18,977 nt of DNA from contig LJNA01000007.1 in assembly GCA_001304365.1 (NCBI GenBank), positions 1 through 18,977 on the forward strand, given 5' to 3'. Of the stretch, positions 8,478-16,246 are shown piece after piece. The notes under the pieces were generated by a model. The model saw only the letters and a list, made by a program, of their open reading frames with translations. It was not told where the DNA came from and did not search any database. Each line of letters starts with the position of its first letter. Positions within the stretch are counted from its first letter, which is position 1. Source of the DNA: Syntrophobacter sp. DG_60 (GTDB lineage: Bacteria > Desulfobacterota > Desulfofervidia > Desulfofervidales > DG-60). Both the position numbers and the translations under genes were made by a program.

Positions 8478-8497
8478 TACTATTTTGGTATAGGACA

Positions 8498-9778
8498 ATG
8501 ATTCAAACAATAAGGGGTTTTAGAGATATCCTGCCACCAGAGACCGCTAAGTGGCAATATGTAGAGAATACTGCCCGCAATATCTTAGAGAATCATGGCT
8601 TTAGAGAAGTAAGAGTGCCCATTTTAGAAAATACTGAATTATTCTTACGTAGTATTGGAGAAACTACAGAAATTGTGGAAAAGGAAATGTATAGCTTTAT
8701 TGATCGTAATAAGGTATCTGTTACCTTAAGGCCAGAGGTTACAGCCTCAATAGTTAGGGCATTTATTCAATATGGCTTATATAATCAACCTTGGGCAAAG
8801 AAACTTTATACTATTGGCCCTATGTTTCGCAGGGAAAGGCCACAAAGGGGAAGGTATCGCCAGTTTTGGCAAATAAATGCAGAGATATTTGGCTATGGAG
8901 AACCTTTTGCCGAAATAGATCTCCTTAATGCCTTAGATATGATTTTAAAGGCATTGAAGATTAGGGATTATCAACTTCTGCTCAATTCCCTGGGATGTAC
9001 AAAATGCAGGCCCTATTTTAAAAAAGCACTGAAAGATTACTTAAGTAGTAAAAAAGAGGGGCTTTGCCCGGATTGCAAGCGCCGTCAGGCAGTTAATCCA
9101 CTTAGGGTATTTGATTGCAAGACAGAGAGTTGCCATGGGATACTACTGGATGCCCCACGGATCATAGACTACCTTTGTCCCGATTGTCAAACCCATTTCA
9201 TAGAGGTTCAAGATTATTTAAAGGGGATAAATATGAAGTTTACAGTCAATCCCTACCTTGTAAGGGGTTTGGATTACTATACAAGGACGGCCTTTGAGGT
9301 GACTGTTGAGGGAATTGGTGCCCAAGATGCTATAGCAGGTGGTGGAAGGTATGATGAACTCATCAAAGAGTTGGGAGGAAAATCCACACCGGCCATTGGA
9401 TTTGCTATTGGTATAGATAGATTGCTTCCTGTGGTGCCAGAAATTGATGGGGGAAGGTGCCCTGCACTATTTTTGGCCCTTTTAGATAATGAGAGCTTTA
9501 AGATAGGACTCATTTGGGCAAGAAGGTTGAGGGAAGAGGGAATTTGGGTGGAGATGAATTATAATAGGTCTAGTCTTAAGTCCCAAATGAATAGGGCAAA
9601 TCAACTGAACGCAAAATTTGTACTCATTATTGGTGAAAGAGAAAGACAAAGAGGGGAGGCCATTTTAAGAAATATGGATACAAAGGTACAGGTTAATATC
9701 CCTATTTCTGTTGAGAGGGGCATTCCTTTATTTTTAAAAGAAGCAGAAGACAATGAAGGTAGAGGTAAAGAGAAATAG
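8498..9778 (+). CDS. hisS: Histidyl-tRNA synthetase
   Basis: This class II synthetase attaches histidine to tRNA-His in the cytoplasm. The product is 426 residues. The N-terminus MIQTIRGFRDILPPE is typical. Motif 2 is FRRERPQRGRYRQF at 110-123, and the histidine-specific motif is LVRGLDYYTRTAFE at 254-267. The C-terminal anticodon-binding domain covers about 325-410. The insertion domain between motif 2 and the histidine motif carries eight cysteines (167, 170, 190, 193, 207, 212, 227, 230), three of the pairs CxxC, suggesting one or two metal sites; similar Cys-rich insertions occur in HisRS of several anaerobes, not in E. coli. The only SD-like sequence is AGGA ending 2 nt before ATG, which is rather close. 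aspS follows after 22 nt. Confidence 0.97.
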   Translation: MIQTIRGFRDILPPETAKWQYVENTARNILENHGFREVRVPILENTELFLRSIGETTEIVEKEMYSFIDRNKVSVTLRPEVTASIVRAFIQYGLYNQPWAKKLYTIGPMFRRERPQRGRYRQFWQINAEIFGYGEPFAEIDLLNALDMILKALKIRDYQLLLNSLGCTKCRPYFKKALKDYLSSKKEGLCPDCKRRQAVNPLRVFDCKTESCHGILLDAPRIIDYLCPDCQTHFIEVQDYLKGINMKFTVNPYLVRGLDYYTRTAFEVTVEGIGAQDAIAGGGRYDELIKELGGKSTPAIGFAIGIDRLLPVVPEIDGGRCPALFLALLDNESFKIGLIWARRLREEGIWVEMNYNRSSLKSQMNRANQLNAKFVLIIGERERQRGEAILRNMDTKVQVNIPISVERGIPLFLKEAEDNEGRGKEK

Positions 9779-9790
9779 GTATAGGTAAAA

Positions 9791-9796
9791 AGGAGG
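9791..9796 (+). promoter_or_regulatory. Shine-Dalgarno of aspS, supporting a TTG start
   Basis: AGGAGG at 9791-9796 is followed by 4 nt and then TTG at 9801. The next in-frame ATG (9891) would remove the conserved YRTHYCGQLRESHIG segment, so the TTG start is preferred. Confidence 0.7.
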
Positions 9797-9800
9797 GAAT

Positions 9801-11585
9801 TTGATTGAGTTAGATACTTTAGGCAACTGGTATCGCACTCATTATTGTGGACAATTGAGGGAATCTCACATCGGACAAGAAGTGACCCTGATGGGTTGGG
9901 TTCAGAGAAGGAGGGATCATGGTGGTGTAATATTTATTGACTTACGTGACAGGACAGGTATTGCCCAAATTGTGTTTAACCCAGAAATAGATATAGATAC
10001 CCATAGGAAGGCCCATACCTTAAGATCAGAATGGGTACTGGCTATAAAAGGAAAGGTACGCCCAAGGCCGGAAGGGATGGAGAATCCAAAGCTTCCCACA
10101 GGTTATATAGAAGTCATGGTTAATGAACTGAAGATTTTTAATAGTTCATTTCCACCCCCATTCCTTATTGAGGACTCTATAGAAGTAGCTGAGGCTACTA
10201 GGTTTTGTTATAGGTATTTGGATCTCCGTAGACCGAAACTTTTAAAAAATCTTATTAAGAGGCATCTATCTAGCCAAATAATACGCCAATACTTCAGTGA
10301 CCATGGGTTTGTAGAGATTGAAACCCCATTTCTTGCAAAAAGTACCCCAGAAGGGGCAAGGGACTTTTTGGTACCATCTAGGCTCAATCCAGGTAAATTT
10401 TATGCCCTTCCTCAATCCCCTCAGTTGTTTAAACAACTTTTAATGATTGCTGGATTAGATAGATATTTTCAAATTGTCCACTGCCTTCGTGATGAAGATC
10501 TGAGGGCAGATAGGCAACCAGAATTTACCCAAATAGATTTAGAGATGTCTTTTGTGAAAGAGGAAGACATTATGGCCATTAGTGAAGGCCTAATGAAAAA
10601 CCTGTGTAAAAAGGTATTTGGCATAGAAGTGAGTACACCCTTTCCTTGCTTTACCTATGAAGAGGCCATAGGATTTTATGGCACAGATAAGCCAGATATA
10701 CGCTTTGACCTAAAACTTAAGGATGTTACAAAGATCTTTTCCAACTCTAATGTTGAGGTATTTTCTGAAGCAATTAAGAGAGGCGGTTTGGTCAAGGCCA
10801 TAAATGCTAAAGGAGCGGCTCTTTCTAGGAAAGAAATAGACGATTTAACCGAATTTGTAAGGGAATTTGGTGCTAAGGGGCTTGCTTGGATAAAAGTTAA
10901 AGGCACTGATTGGCACTCACCCATTGCAAAACTTTTATCCTCAGGAGAAAGGGATGCCTTGGCAAAAACCTTAGATTTAAAGGACGGAGAACTGGTATTT
11001 TTTGTAGCAGATATCCCAGAGATAGTGCATCTTTCTCTAGGAAATCTAAGGTTAGAGTTGGCAAAAAAATTGGGGCTTGTACCCCAAAATCAGTTTTGTT
11101 TTTGCTGGGTAAAGCATTTTCCTATGTTTGAATATGACACTGCTGAAGGGCGTTGGGACACTGCCCATCATCCATTTACCATGCCCATAGAAGAAGAAAT
11201 GAAGTATTTACCAGAAGAGCCAGAAAAGGTTCATTCTCACTCTTATGATATTGTATTAAATGGTGTTGAGATCGGTGGGGGTAGTATTCGTATCCATCGG
11301 AGGAATATCCAAGAAATGATTTTTGACATCATCCAAATTGGAAAAGAAGAGGCACAGGAGAAATTCGGCTTTCTCTTAGAGGCATTGACCTATGGTGCAC
11401 CACCCCACGGCGGCATTGCCCTTGGATTTGATCGGTTACTGATGTTACTGTGTGGTTGCAGTAGCATTAGGGATGTTATCCCATTTCCAAAGACACAGAA
11501 GGCCACTTGCCTTACCACTGATGCACCTTCAAGGGTGGAAACACAACAATTAAAAGAGCTTTCCATAAAATTAGACTTAAAATAA
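9801..11585 (+). CDS. aspS: Aspartyl-tRNA synthetase, probably non-discriminating (Asp/Asn) type
   Basis: This class IIb synthetase charges tRNA-Asp. The product is 594 residues, the length of bacterial AspRS with the GAD insertion domain. The N-terminal anticodon-binding OB fold contains WVQRRRDHGGVIFIDLRDRTG (33-53). Motif 1 lies near FVEIETPFL (170-178), motif 2 is HCLRDEDLRADRQPEFTQID (227-246), and motif 3 is GIALGFDRLLMLL (538-550). The start codon is TTG with a strong SD. His40 in RRDHGG is the residue associated with non-discriminating enzymes that also charge tRNA-Asn; E. coli-type discriminating enzymes have Leu there. If so, a GatCAB amidotransferase is expected elsewhere in the genome (inference). 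It lies 22 nt after hisS, presumably in the same transcript. Confidence 0.97.
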   Translation: MIELDTLGNWYRTHYCGQLRESHIGQEVTLMGWVQRRRDHGGVIFIDLRDRTGIAQIVFNPEIDIDTHRKAHTLRSEWVLAIKGKVRPRPEGMENPKLPTGYIEVMVNELKIFNSSFPPPFLIEDSIEVAEATRFCYRYLDLRRPKLLKNLIKRHLSSQIIRQYFSDHGFVEIETPFLAKSTPEGARDFLVPSRLNPGKFYALPQSPQLFKQLLMIAGLDRYFQIVHCLRDEDLRADRQPEFTQIDLEMSFVKEEDIMAISEGLMKNLCKKVFGIEVSTPFPCFTYEEAIGFYGTDKPDIRFDLKLKDVTKIFSNSNVEVFSEAIKRGGLVKAINAKGAALSRKEIDDLTEFVREFGAKGLAWIKVKGTDWHSPIAKLLSSGERDALAKTLDLKDGELVFFVADIPEIVHLSLGNLRLELAKKLGLVPQNQFCFCWVKHFPMFEYDTAEGRWDTAHHPFTMPIEEEMKYLPEEPEKVHSHSYDIVLNGVEIGGGSIRIHRRNIQEMIFDIIQIGKEEAQEKFGFLLEALTYGAPPHGGIALGFDRLLMLLCGCSSIRDVIPFPKTQKATCLTTDAPSRVETQQLKELSIKLDLK

Positions 11586-11618
11586 AGCCAAAGGATTCAG
11601 CTATTGGTTTTATTTTTT
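11584..11618 (+). terminator. Weak candidate intrinsic terminator of hisS-aspS
   Basis: AAAGCCAA (11584-11591) can pair with TTGGTTTT (11604-11611; one G-T pair) around a 12-nt loop, followed by a T-rich run to 11618. The stem is short and AT-rich. It overlaps the aspS stop and the end of the convergent DUF4911 gene. Confidence 0.35.
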
Positions 11619-11834
11619 ATGAATGAATGAGATTTCAAAGCCCATTTCTTTGGCCAAATGAGAGATAAGTTCTTCTAGGTCTGACTCACTCCCTGGGGGC
11701 ACCATCAATTTTATGATGGCCTTATATGGGTCTACTGTCCTAAACTGGGCCAATCCATCATGGGCTTCTATAACCCACTGGAAAAAGGCAATTTTATCCC
11801 TGGGCAACTGGATAAGCCAATTTTTACTTTTCAT
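11610..11834 (-). CDS. DUF4911 family small protein
   Basis: A 74-residue protein of unknown function, ending FEISFIHKK. It contains ...LAQFRTVDPYKAIIKLMVP at about 28-46 and an acidic segment GSESDLEELISHL. The length, the FRTVDP-like segment and the position at the end of an operon in a Desulfobacterota-like genome fit the DUF4911 family; this is recognition from memory, not a search. It has no signal peptide or membrane segment, so it is probably cytoplasmic. Its ATG overlaps the stop of the HU/IHF-like gene (ATGA), so it is translationally coupled to it. It is the last gene of the hisC operon, and its 3' end meets aspS tail to tail. Confidence 0.75.
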   Translation of the reverse strand: MKSKNWLIQLPRDKIAFFQWVIEAHDGLAQFRTVDPYKAIIKLMVPPGSESDLEELISHLAKEMGFEISFIHKK

Positions 11835-12088
11835 AACTTAAAAGTGGGTCTAAAGCGAATAATACGACGCAACTGTGTTTTAAATGTCTTTTTTAAGATA
11901 GGGTGTTTTATTTCCTGAGGTTTTTTCAAATAGCTAGTAAATACCCCAAAGCCCCTGATTTCCACATGCCCTGCCTTGATGCCTTCTGTAAGGCCAGAAA
12001 AAAATGCATCAATTAAAAGTTCTAGGTCCTTTTTATAAATTTGGGGAAAGCGAGAGGCCAGCTTAGCAATTAAATCACCCTTTAACAT
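11831..12088 (-). CDS. Divergent HU/IHF-family DNA-binding protein
   Basis: An 85-residue protein. The first half is a clear HU/IHF dimerisation body: KGDLIAKLASRFP...KKDLELLIDAFFSGL, then VEIRGFGVFTSY at 42-53. The DNA-binding beta arm is unusual. The family consensus GRNPxTG becomes EIKHPILKK (59-67): the intercalating proline is kept (Pro63), but its neighbours are changed. The C-terminal FKPGKxLRD helix is cut to FRPTFKL. The arm and tail are rich in Lys/Arg. It could be an IHF-beta-like subunit needing a partner, or a specialised HU. The start lies 1 nt after the sppA stop (TGAGATG), and the stop overlaps the DUF4911 start. An ihfB-like gene after sppA is a known arrangement, which supports the family call. 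Confidence 0.85.
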   Translation of the reverse strand: MLKGDLIAKLASRFPQIYKKDLELLIDAFFSGLTEGIKAGHVEIRGFGVFTSYLKKPQEIKHPILKKTFKTQLRRIIRFRPTFKL

Positions 12089-12089
12089 C

Positions 12090-12953
12090 TCACCATTGAA
12101 ATTTTAATACCTTTTCATTTTTACTTAAAAACTCTAGAAAATCAGAAAAAAACATATCTAAAAATGATTTTTTTTCTTTTAGATAGAATGTGCTTGGCTT
12201 TCCTTCAATACCTCCCAATTGTGCTGCTAAAGTAATAGCATCTCGAAAATTGCCCAATTTGTCCACAAGTCCTAATTTTTTGGCCTCTTCACCAGTGAAT
12301 ATCCTTCCATCGGCTATCTCTTGAACCTTATCTAAAGATAGGTTTCTTCCGTTGGCAATGGCTTTTACAAATTGTTTATGAACATCTTTGATTAACTTTT
12401 CTATTAAGACCCTTTCCTCTTTTGACATTCTTCTTATAGGGGAACCAATATCCTTGAATGCACCGCTTTTTATAACCTCTTGCTCTAGTCCCAATTTTTT
12501 CAAAAGTTCTTGAATATTAATAAACTCCATTTTCACTCCAATGCTGCCAGTAATAGTACCTGGTGAAGCTATAATCTTATTAGCTGCTGAGGCAATATAA
12601 TAGCCACCAGAGGCAGCTATACTACCCAAAGAGGCTACTATAGGTTTTTTCTTACGAATCTTCATTATTTCTAAACAAATTTCTTGAGAAGGACCGACGG
12701 TTCCGCCAGGAGAATCAACCCTTAAAACAATCGCCTTAATATGCTTATTTTCTGCTAATTTTACTAGATTGTTCAAAGTAGGATTAGAACCTTTAATAAT
12801 TCCTTTTATTTCAAGGATACCTACCTTCTCACCTGTAATAAATACCCCTTCTTCCGAGATATAATGGGCTAAAGAAAATCCTAAAAAGAAGATAAAAATA
12901 ATAAAAGATAGCTTTAGGAAAAAACGTAATATAGAATGTTTTTTTTCGGTCAT
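12090..12953 (-). CDS. sppA: Signal peptide peptidase SppA, short form
   Basis: SppA is a membrane-bound serine protease of the ClpP/crotonase fold that cleaves leftover signal peptides. The product is 287 residues, the short (36K-type) form with one catalytic domain. A single membrane anchor lies at about 9-31 after a basic N-terminus. The oxyanion region VDSPGGTV is at 79-86. The nucleophile is Ser115 in SIAASGGYYIAS, and the general base is Lys167 in SGAFKDIGSP; their separation of 52 residues equals that in the Bacillus subtilis enzyme. The ATG overlaps the TAA of the upstream CaCA-like gene (TAATG), so the two are coupled. The stop is 1 nt before the HU/IHF-like start. Confidence 0.95.
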   Translation of the reverse strand: MTEKKHSILRFFLKLSFIIFIFFLGFSLAHYISEEGVFITGEKVGILEIKGIIKGSNPTLNNLVKLAENKHIKAIVLRVDSPGGTVGPSQEICLEIMKIRKKKPIVASLGSIAASGGYYIASAANKIIASPGTITGSIGVKMEFINIQELLKKLGLEQEVIKSGAFKDIGSPIRRMSKEERVLIEKLIKDVHKQFVKAIANGRNLSLDKVQEIADGRIFTGEEAKKLGLVDKLGNFRDAITLAAQLGGIEGKPSTFYLKEKKSFLDMFFSDFLEFLSKNEKVLKFQW

Positions 12954-13885
12954 TATAGTGTCTTATACAGAAATATTAGAAAACTGGTTATATAGATAAT
13001 AATTACCAAAAAGGGGTTCAGCACTGACCTTATTTTGTATAATAGCGTTAAACACATAATTGTTATTAATAAAATACTTTCTAAGGCTAACCAAAGGTGC
13101 ATATTGGTAGCCATTGTGAACATAGGACTTTTAGCATAAAATAAATCTGTCAAAAAGGCAAGTATCCCTAATGTAAATACATTGCTTTGTAAAGTATTAT
13201 TCATGACCTCTGATAATTTATCATCTCTTGGTTGGGAGAAAGAAGCACTTAGCCTAGGTGAGCAGGTGATGCCAGCCAATAAAAAGCCCCCTATTAGACC
13301 GTTATCTAAGTGAAAAGTAGTGATCATTTCATGGCAGGCATAGGCTAAAGGCCCGCCTGTAGCGAAAATAAGTAAAGAAGCAATAAAAAAACGTAAATAA
13401 ATGATGGATGTCTTTAATTTGGGCTTATAGGGTGTTGCCGGTGCCGAGTCTATAAACATCTTTGTATATAAGAGATAAGTTATCAATAAAATTAAACTTG
13501 CCCAGCTTACATGTAAAAAACCCATTTTCCCTTTCCAGATTCCCAAACAAAAAATAACCATTAAGGCTATATTAAATAGAATAGTTATGCGAGGTATATG
13601 AAGTTCCCTATCTTTATTTAATAAAAGTGATAGAGCCAAAATAAAGAGGTTGAATAAATTGATGCCCAATATGCTGGCTAGCCCTAAGCCTGGGTCATGG
13701 GCAACAACAATGGTGCCAATGATGACAGATAATTCAGGTAGAGAGATAATGGCGCTTAAGAAAAAAAATCTCAATCGAGGATGCCTGTAGGGTTGATATG
13801 AAAAGAATCTAATGTACTCAGGCATACCTTTGCCAGCAAAGAAGATTACCAAGCTGGCAGTGATGAACCTGATCCACAATTCCAC
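12953..13885 (-). CDS. Degenerate CaCA-superfamily (Na+/Ca2+ exchanger-like) membrane protein
   Basis: A 310-residue protein, almost entirely hydrophobic, with about ten helices. It has two halves like cation/Ca2+ exchangers. Alpha-1 keeps SLPEL (48-52) and GINLFN (74-79), matching the family's TSLPE...GSNxFN. Alpha-2 has CSPRL (208-212) and QSNVFT (223-228), so the acidic residue that binds the cation is Arg211. Loss of one of the two paired carboxylates argues against ordinary Ca2+ exchange; transport of another solute, or a non-transport role, is possible. The start is GTG at 13885; an in-frame TGA lies upstream, and the overlapping ATG at 13887 is in another frame. It follows rpsA after 1 nt and overlaps sppA by 1 nt. 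The CaCA assignment is by motif recognition only. Confidence 0.65.
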   Translation of the reverse strand: MELWIRFITASLVIFFAGKGMPEYIRFFSYQPYRHPRLRFFFLSAIISLPELSVIIGTIVVAHDPGLGLASILGINLFNLFILALSLLLNKDRELHIPRITILFNIALMVIFCLGIWKGKMGFLHVSWASLILLITYLLYTKMFIDSAPATPYKPKLKTSIIYLRFFIASLLIFATGGPLAYACHEMITTFHLDNGLIGGFLLAGITCSPRLSASFSQPRDDKLSEVMNNTLQSNVFTLGILAFLTDLFYAKSPMFTMATNMHLWLALESILLITIMCLTLLYKIRSVLNPFLVIIIYITSFLIFLYKTL

Positions 13886-13886
13886 A

Positions 13887-15569
13887 TTAGGTCCTTGACT
13901 TGATCAAATCTCCCAATTTAAGGGCGCCCTTAGAGTTGGAGGCGTATTTGTATGAGATAGGATCTTCTTGTTCTAATTGTTTTATGGAGAGTCCCAATTT
14001 TTTCTCTTCAGAACTCACCCGAATCACCTTAGTCTCTATTATATCACCTATTTTAAAATCATCGTTTAAATTTTTTACCTTCTCTTGATAAATTTCAGAG
14101 ATATGAACTAATCCCTCAATACCTTCTTCTATTTCCACAAACAAGCCAAAATTAGTAATATGGGTTATCTTTCCAGTTATTATGCTACCTAAGGGGTATT
14201 TTCCTGGTATGCTCTCCCATGGGTTAGGTGTAAGCTGTTTTATACCTAGGGCCAATTTCCCTTTTTCTTTATTTATTTCCAAAACTTTGGCCTTAACAAC
14301 CTGTCCTTTCTTGTAAAGATCACGTGGGTGTTTAATACGTTTTGTCCAAGAAATATCAGAGATATGAATTAAACCATCTATACCTTCCACTACCTCCACA
14401 AAGATTCCAAATTTTGTAATGTTTTTTACCTTACCTTCCACAATGCTATCCACAGGGTATTTTTCCTGAACGATTTCCCAAGGATCCGGTCCAATCTGCT
14501 TTAAGCCAAGGGATATACGTCTTCTTTTAACATCTTCATCTAGTATTTTTACTTCTACTACATCACCTACAGAAATAAGCTCTGAGGGATGCCTTATCCT
14601 CTTTTTTGACCAAGCCATTTCTGATATATGAATGAGCCCCCTTACCCCTTCTTTTAATTTCACGAATGCACCATAATCCGTAAGATTCACTACTTGCCCT
14701 TTTACTGTTGCCCCTATAGGGTATTTTTCAGGGACTATGGCCCAGGGATCTGGTGTAAGTTGTTTCATACCTAAAGATATTTCTCTTTTTTCTGAATTAA
14801 ACTTTAAAACCTCCACCCTCACCTCATCCCCTACTTCAAATTTGTCCGATGGATGGCCTATTTTCTCCCAAGAAATATCTGTGATATGGAGCAATCCATC
14901 AATACCTCCCAAATCAACAAATACCCCATAATCTGTAATGTTTTTCACCCTTCCATAAACTATAGCCCCCTCTTTTAATGTAGCTAAAATACGTTTTCTC
15001 TGCCTTTCCTTCTCTTCTTCTAATATCAAACGGCGAGACAGAATTATATTATGGAGGCGCTTGTTGTATTTAATGATTTTAAAAGGATAATCTTTACCAA
15101 CAAAACTGTCATAATCCCTAGTGGGCTTTATGTCTACTTGAGAACCTGGTAAGAAAGCGGGTACACCAATATTTACAGTAAACCCCCCTTTTATCCTTTT
15201 TACAATCTCACCATGGATAATTTCATTCTGGGTATGGGCCCTTTCTATCTTTTCCCAAGTCTTAATCTCAATGGCCTTTTTTCGAGATATGGAAATACTG
15301 CCATGCGTTTGATTTACCCCTTCAAAAAGCACCTCTACTGTATCTCCTTCCTTCACAGAAAGTTCACCTGAGCTATTAGTAAATTCAGAGACAGGAACAG
15401 CCCCCTCAGACTTAAATCCAATATCCACCATGACATAGTCTTTGCTAATACAGATTACCTTTCCAGGAACAACCTCTCCTACTTGGATCTCTTTAACACT
15501 TTCCTTATAGAGCTTCATTAGTTTTTCTCGGGTTTCCTCTGCTTCAGGCGATTTGGCTTCTTCATTCAT
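13887..15569 (-). CDS. rpsA: Ribosomal protein S1, six S1 domains
   Basis: S1 binds mRNA on the 30S subunit and helps initiation on structured or weak-SD messages. The product is 560 residues, near the E. coli length. Six S1 (OB-fold) repeats can be placed at about 30-97, 115-180, 199-268, 286-357, 373-444 and 460-530. Repeats 3-6 are the closest to each other, each with GxVxNITxxGxFV...GLIHISxxxW and a KQLxPDPW-type linker. Repeats 1 and 2 are the diverged ribosome-binding type. The SD AGGAGG (15576-15581) lies in the last codons of cmk, 6 nt after which the spacer CCC leads to ATG. The gene starts 5 nt after the cmk stop; cmk-rpsA linkage is widespread in proteobacteria. Confidence 0.96.
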   Translation of the reverse strand: MNEEAKSPEAEETREKLMKLYKESVKEIQVGEVVPGKVICISKDYVMVDIGFKSEGAVPVSEFTNSSGELSVKEGDTVEVLFEGVNQTHGSISISRKKAIEIKTWEKIERAHTQNEIIHGEIVKRIKGGFTVNIGVPAFLPGSQVDIKPTRDYDSFVGKDYPFKIIKYNKRLHNIILSRRLILEEEKERQRKRILATLKEGAIVYGRVKNITDYGVFVDLGGIDGLLHITDISWEKIGHPSDKFEVGDEVRVEVLKFNSEKREISLGMKQLTPDPWAIVPEKYPIGATVKGQVVNLTDYGAFVKLKEGVRGLIHISEMAWSKKRIRHPSELISVGDVVEVKILDEDVKRRRISLGLKQIGPDPWEIVQEKYPVDSIVEGKVKNITKFGIFVEVVEGIDGLIHISDISWTKRIKHPRDLYKKGQVVKAKVLEINKEKGKLALGIKQLTPNPWESIPGKYPLGSIITGKITHITNFGLFVEIEEGIEGLVHISEIYQEKVKNLNDDFKIGDIIETKVIRVSSEEKKLGLSIKQLEQEDPISYKYASNSKGALKLGDLIKSRT

Positions 15570-15574
15570 GGGGG

Positions 15575-16246
15575 TTAACCTCCTGCATTTTTACTAAAAA
15601 TATAATCCAACATTTTATCTACAACCTTATTTACTCCTATGCAAGTGGTATCAATGGTTATGGCATCAGAAGCGGGTTTTAAAGGGGCTAAAGAGCGTAT
15701 CGTGTCTTGTTTATCACGCTGTAGGATCTTTTCATATATTTCACCGGGATCAGGATTCCCCCCCATTTGCCTTAGCTGTTTTAAGCGCCTCTCGGCCCTC
15801 ACGGTGGCTTCCGCAGTGAGATAAAATTTTATAAAGGCATTTGGGAATACCACAGTCCCCATATCTCTTCCTTCAAAGATAACTTTATTTATGGCCAATG
15901 CCCTTTGCCATTTCCAAAGAGCATTGCGCACCTCTAATCTTTGAGAAACTAAAGAGGCCATTATACCTATTTCTTCAGTTCTAATATTCTCTGTGACATC
16001 CTCATTGTCTAAGTAAACAATATCATTTTTAAATTTTACACGAGATGGTAAGTCATGGGCCAATTGGGCCAAGGCATTATTATTATTTAGAGATATACTA
16101 TCTCTTTTTACAGCTAGGGCCAAGGTCCGATACATAGCCCCGGTGTCAATATAACCAAAGTTAAGTATTTTGGCTAGTTTTTTAGCTACTGTGGTCTTTC
16201 CTACCCCACTTGGCCCATCTATGGTAATAATCACACTTTTTCCCAT
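15575..16246 (-). CDS. cmk: Cytidylate kinase
   Basis: Cytidylate kinase phosphorylates CMP and dCMP with ATP, feeding CTP and dCTP synthesis and recycling. The product is 223 residues, the family size. The P-loop GPSGVGKTT is at 11-19. GYIDTGAMYR (31-40) and EGRDMGTVVFP (125-135) are the nucleotide-monophosphate binding segments. RDKQDTIRSLAPLKPASDA (177-195) is the lid and C-terminal signature, followed by ITIDTT. The ATG lies inside the end of hisC: the two genes overlap by 16 nt in different frames. The C-terminal Ala-Gly-Gly codons supply the SD for rpsA. Confidence 0.97.
   Translation of the reverse strand: MGKSVIITIDGPSGVGKTTVAKKLAKILNFGYIDTGAMYRTLALAVKRDSISLNNNNALAQLAHDLPSRVKFKNDIVYLDNEDVTENIRTEEIGIMASLVSQRLEVRNALWKWQRALAINKVIFEGRDMGTVVFPNAFIKFYLTAEATVRAERRLKQLRQMGGNPDPGEIYEKILQRDKQDTIRSLAPLKPASDAITIDTTCIGVNKVVDKMLDYIFSKNAGG

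Larger units (their letters stand above)
8083..8497. other. 415-bp palindrome-rich spacer between lon and hisS
   Basis: No conserved gene is visible here. From left to right it holds a candidate promoter (8106-8133), a possible 25-codon ORF with SD (8157-8247), hairpin A (8212-8246), hairpin B (8262-8291), a 17-nt inverted repeat pair (8304-8320 and 8414-8430) around an AT-rich core, and hairpin A' (8446-8477) just before hisS. The density of near-perfect inverted repeats is unlike any other spacer in the window. It may be a short non-autonomous mobile or REP-like element, a structured 5' leader of hisS, or both. Confidence 0.7.

Noticed and set aside
8083..8497. T-box or other known riboswitch before hisS
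   Set aside because: No T-box consensus (AGGGTGGNACCGCG) and no specifier-loop layout could be found; the hairpins look like repeats instead.
13885..13887. ATG at 13887 as start of the CaCA-like gene
   Set aside because: It is in a different frame from the membrane protein; the GTG at 13885-13883 opens the correct frame.
14285..15000. Internal similarity within rpsA as a possible tandem duplication of recent origin
   Set aside because: It reflects the ancient S1-domain repeats normal for this protein; the repeats differ at the DNA level.
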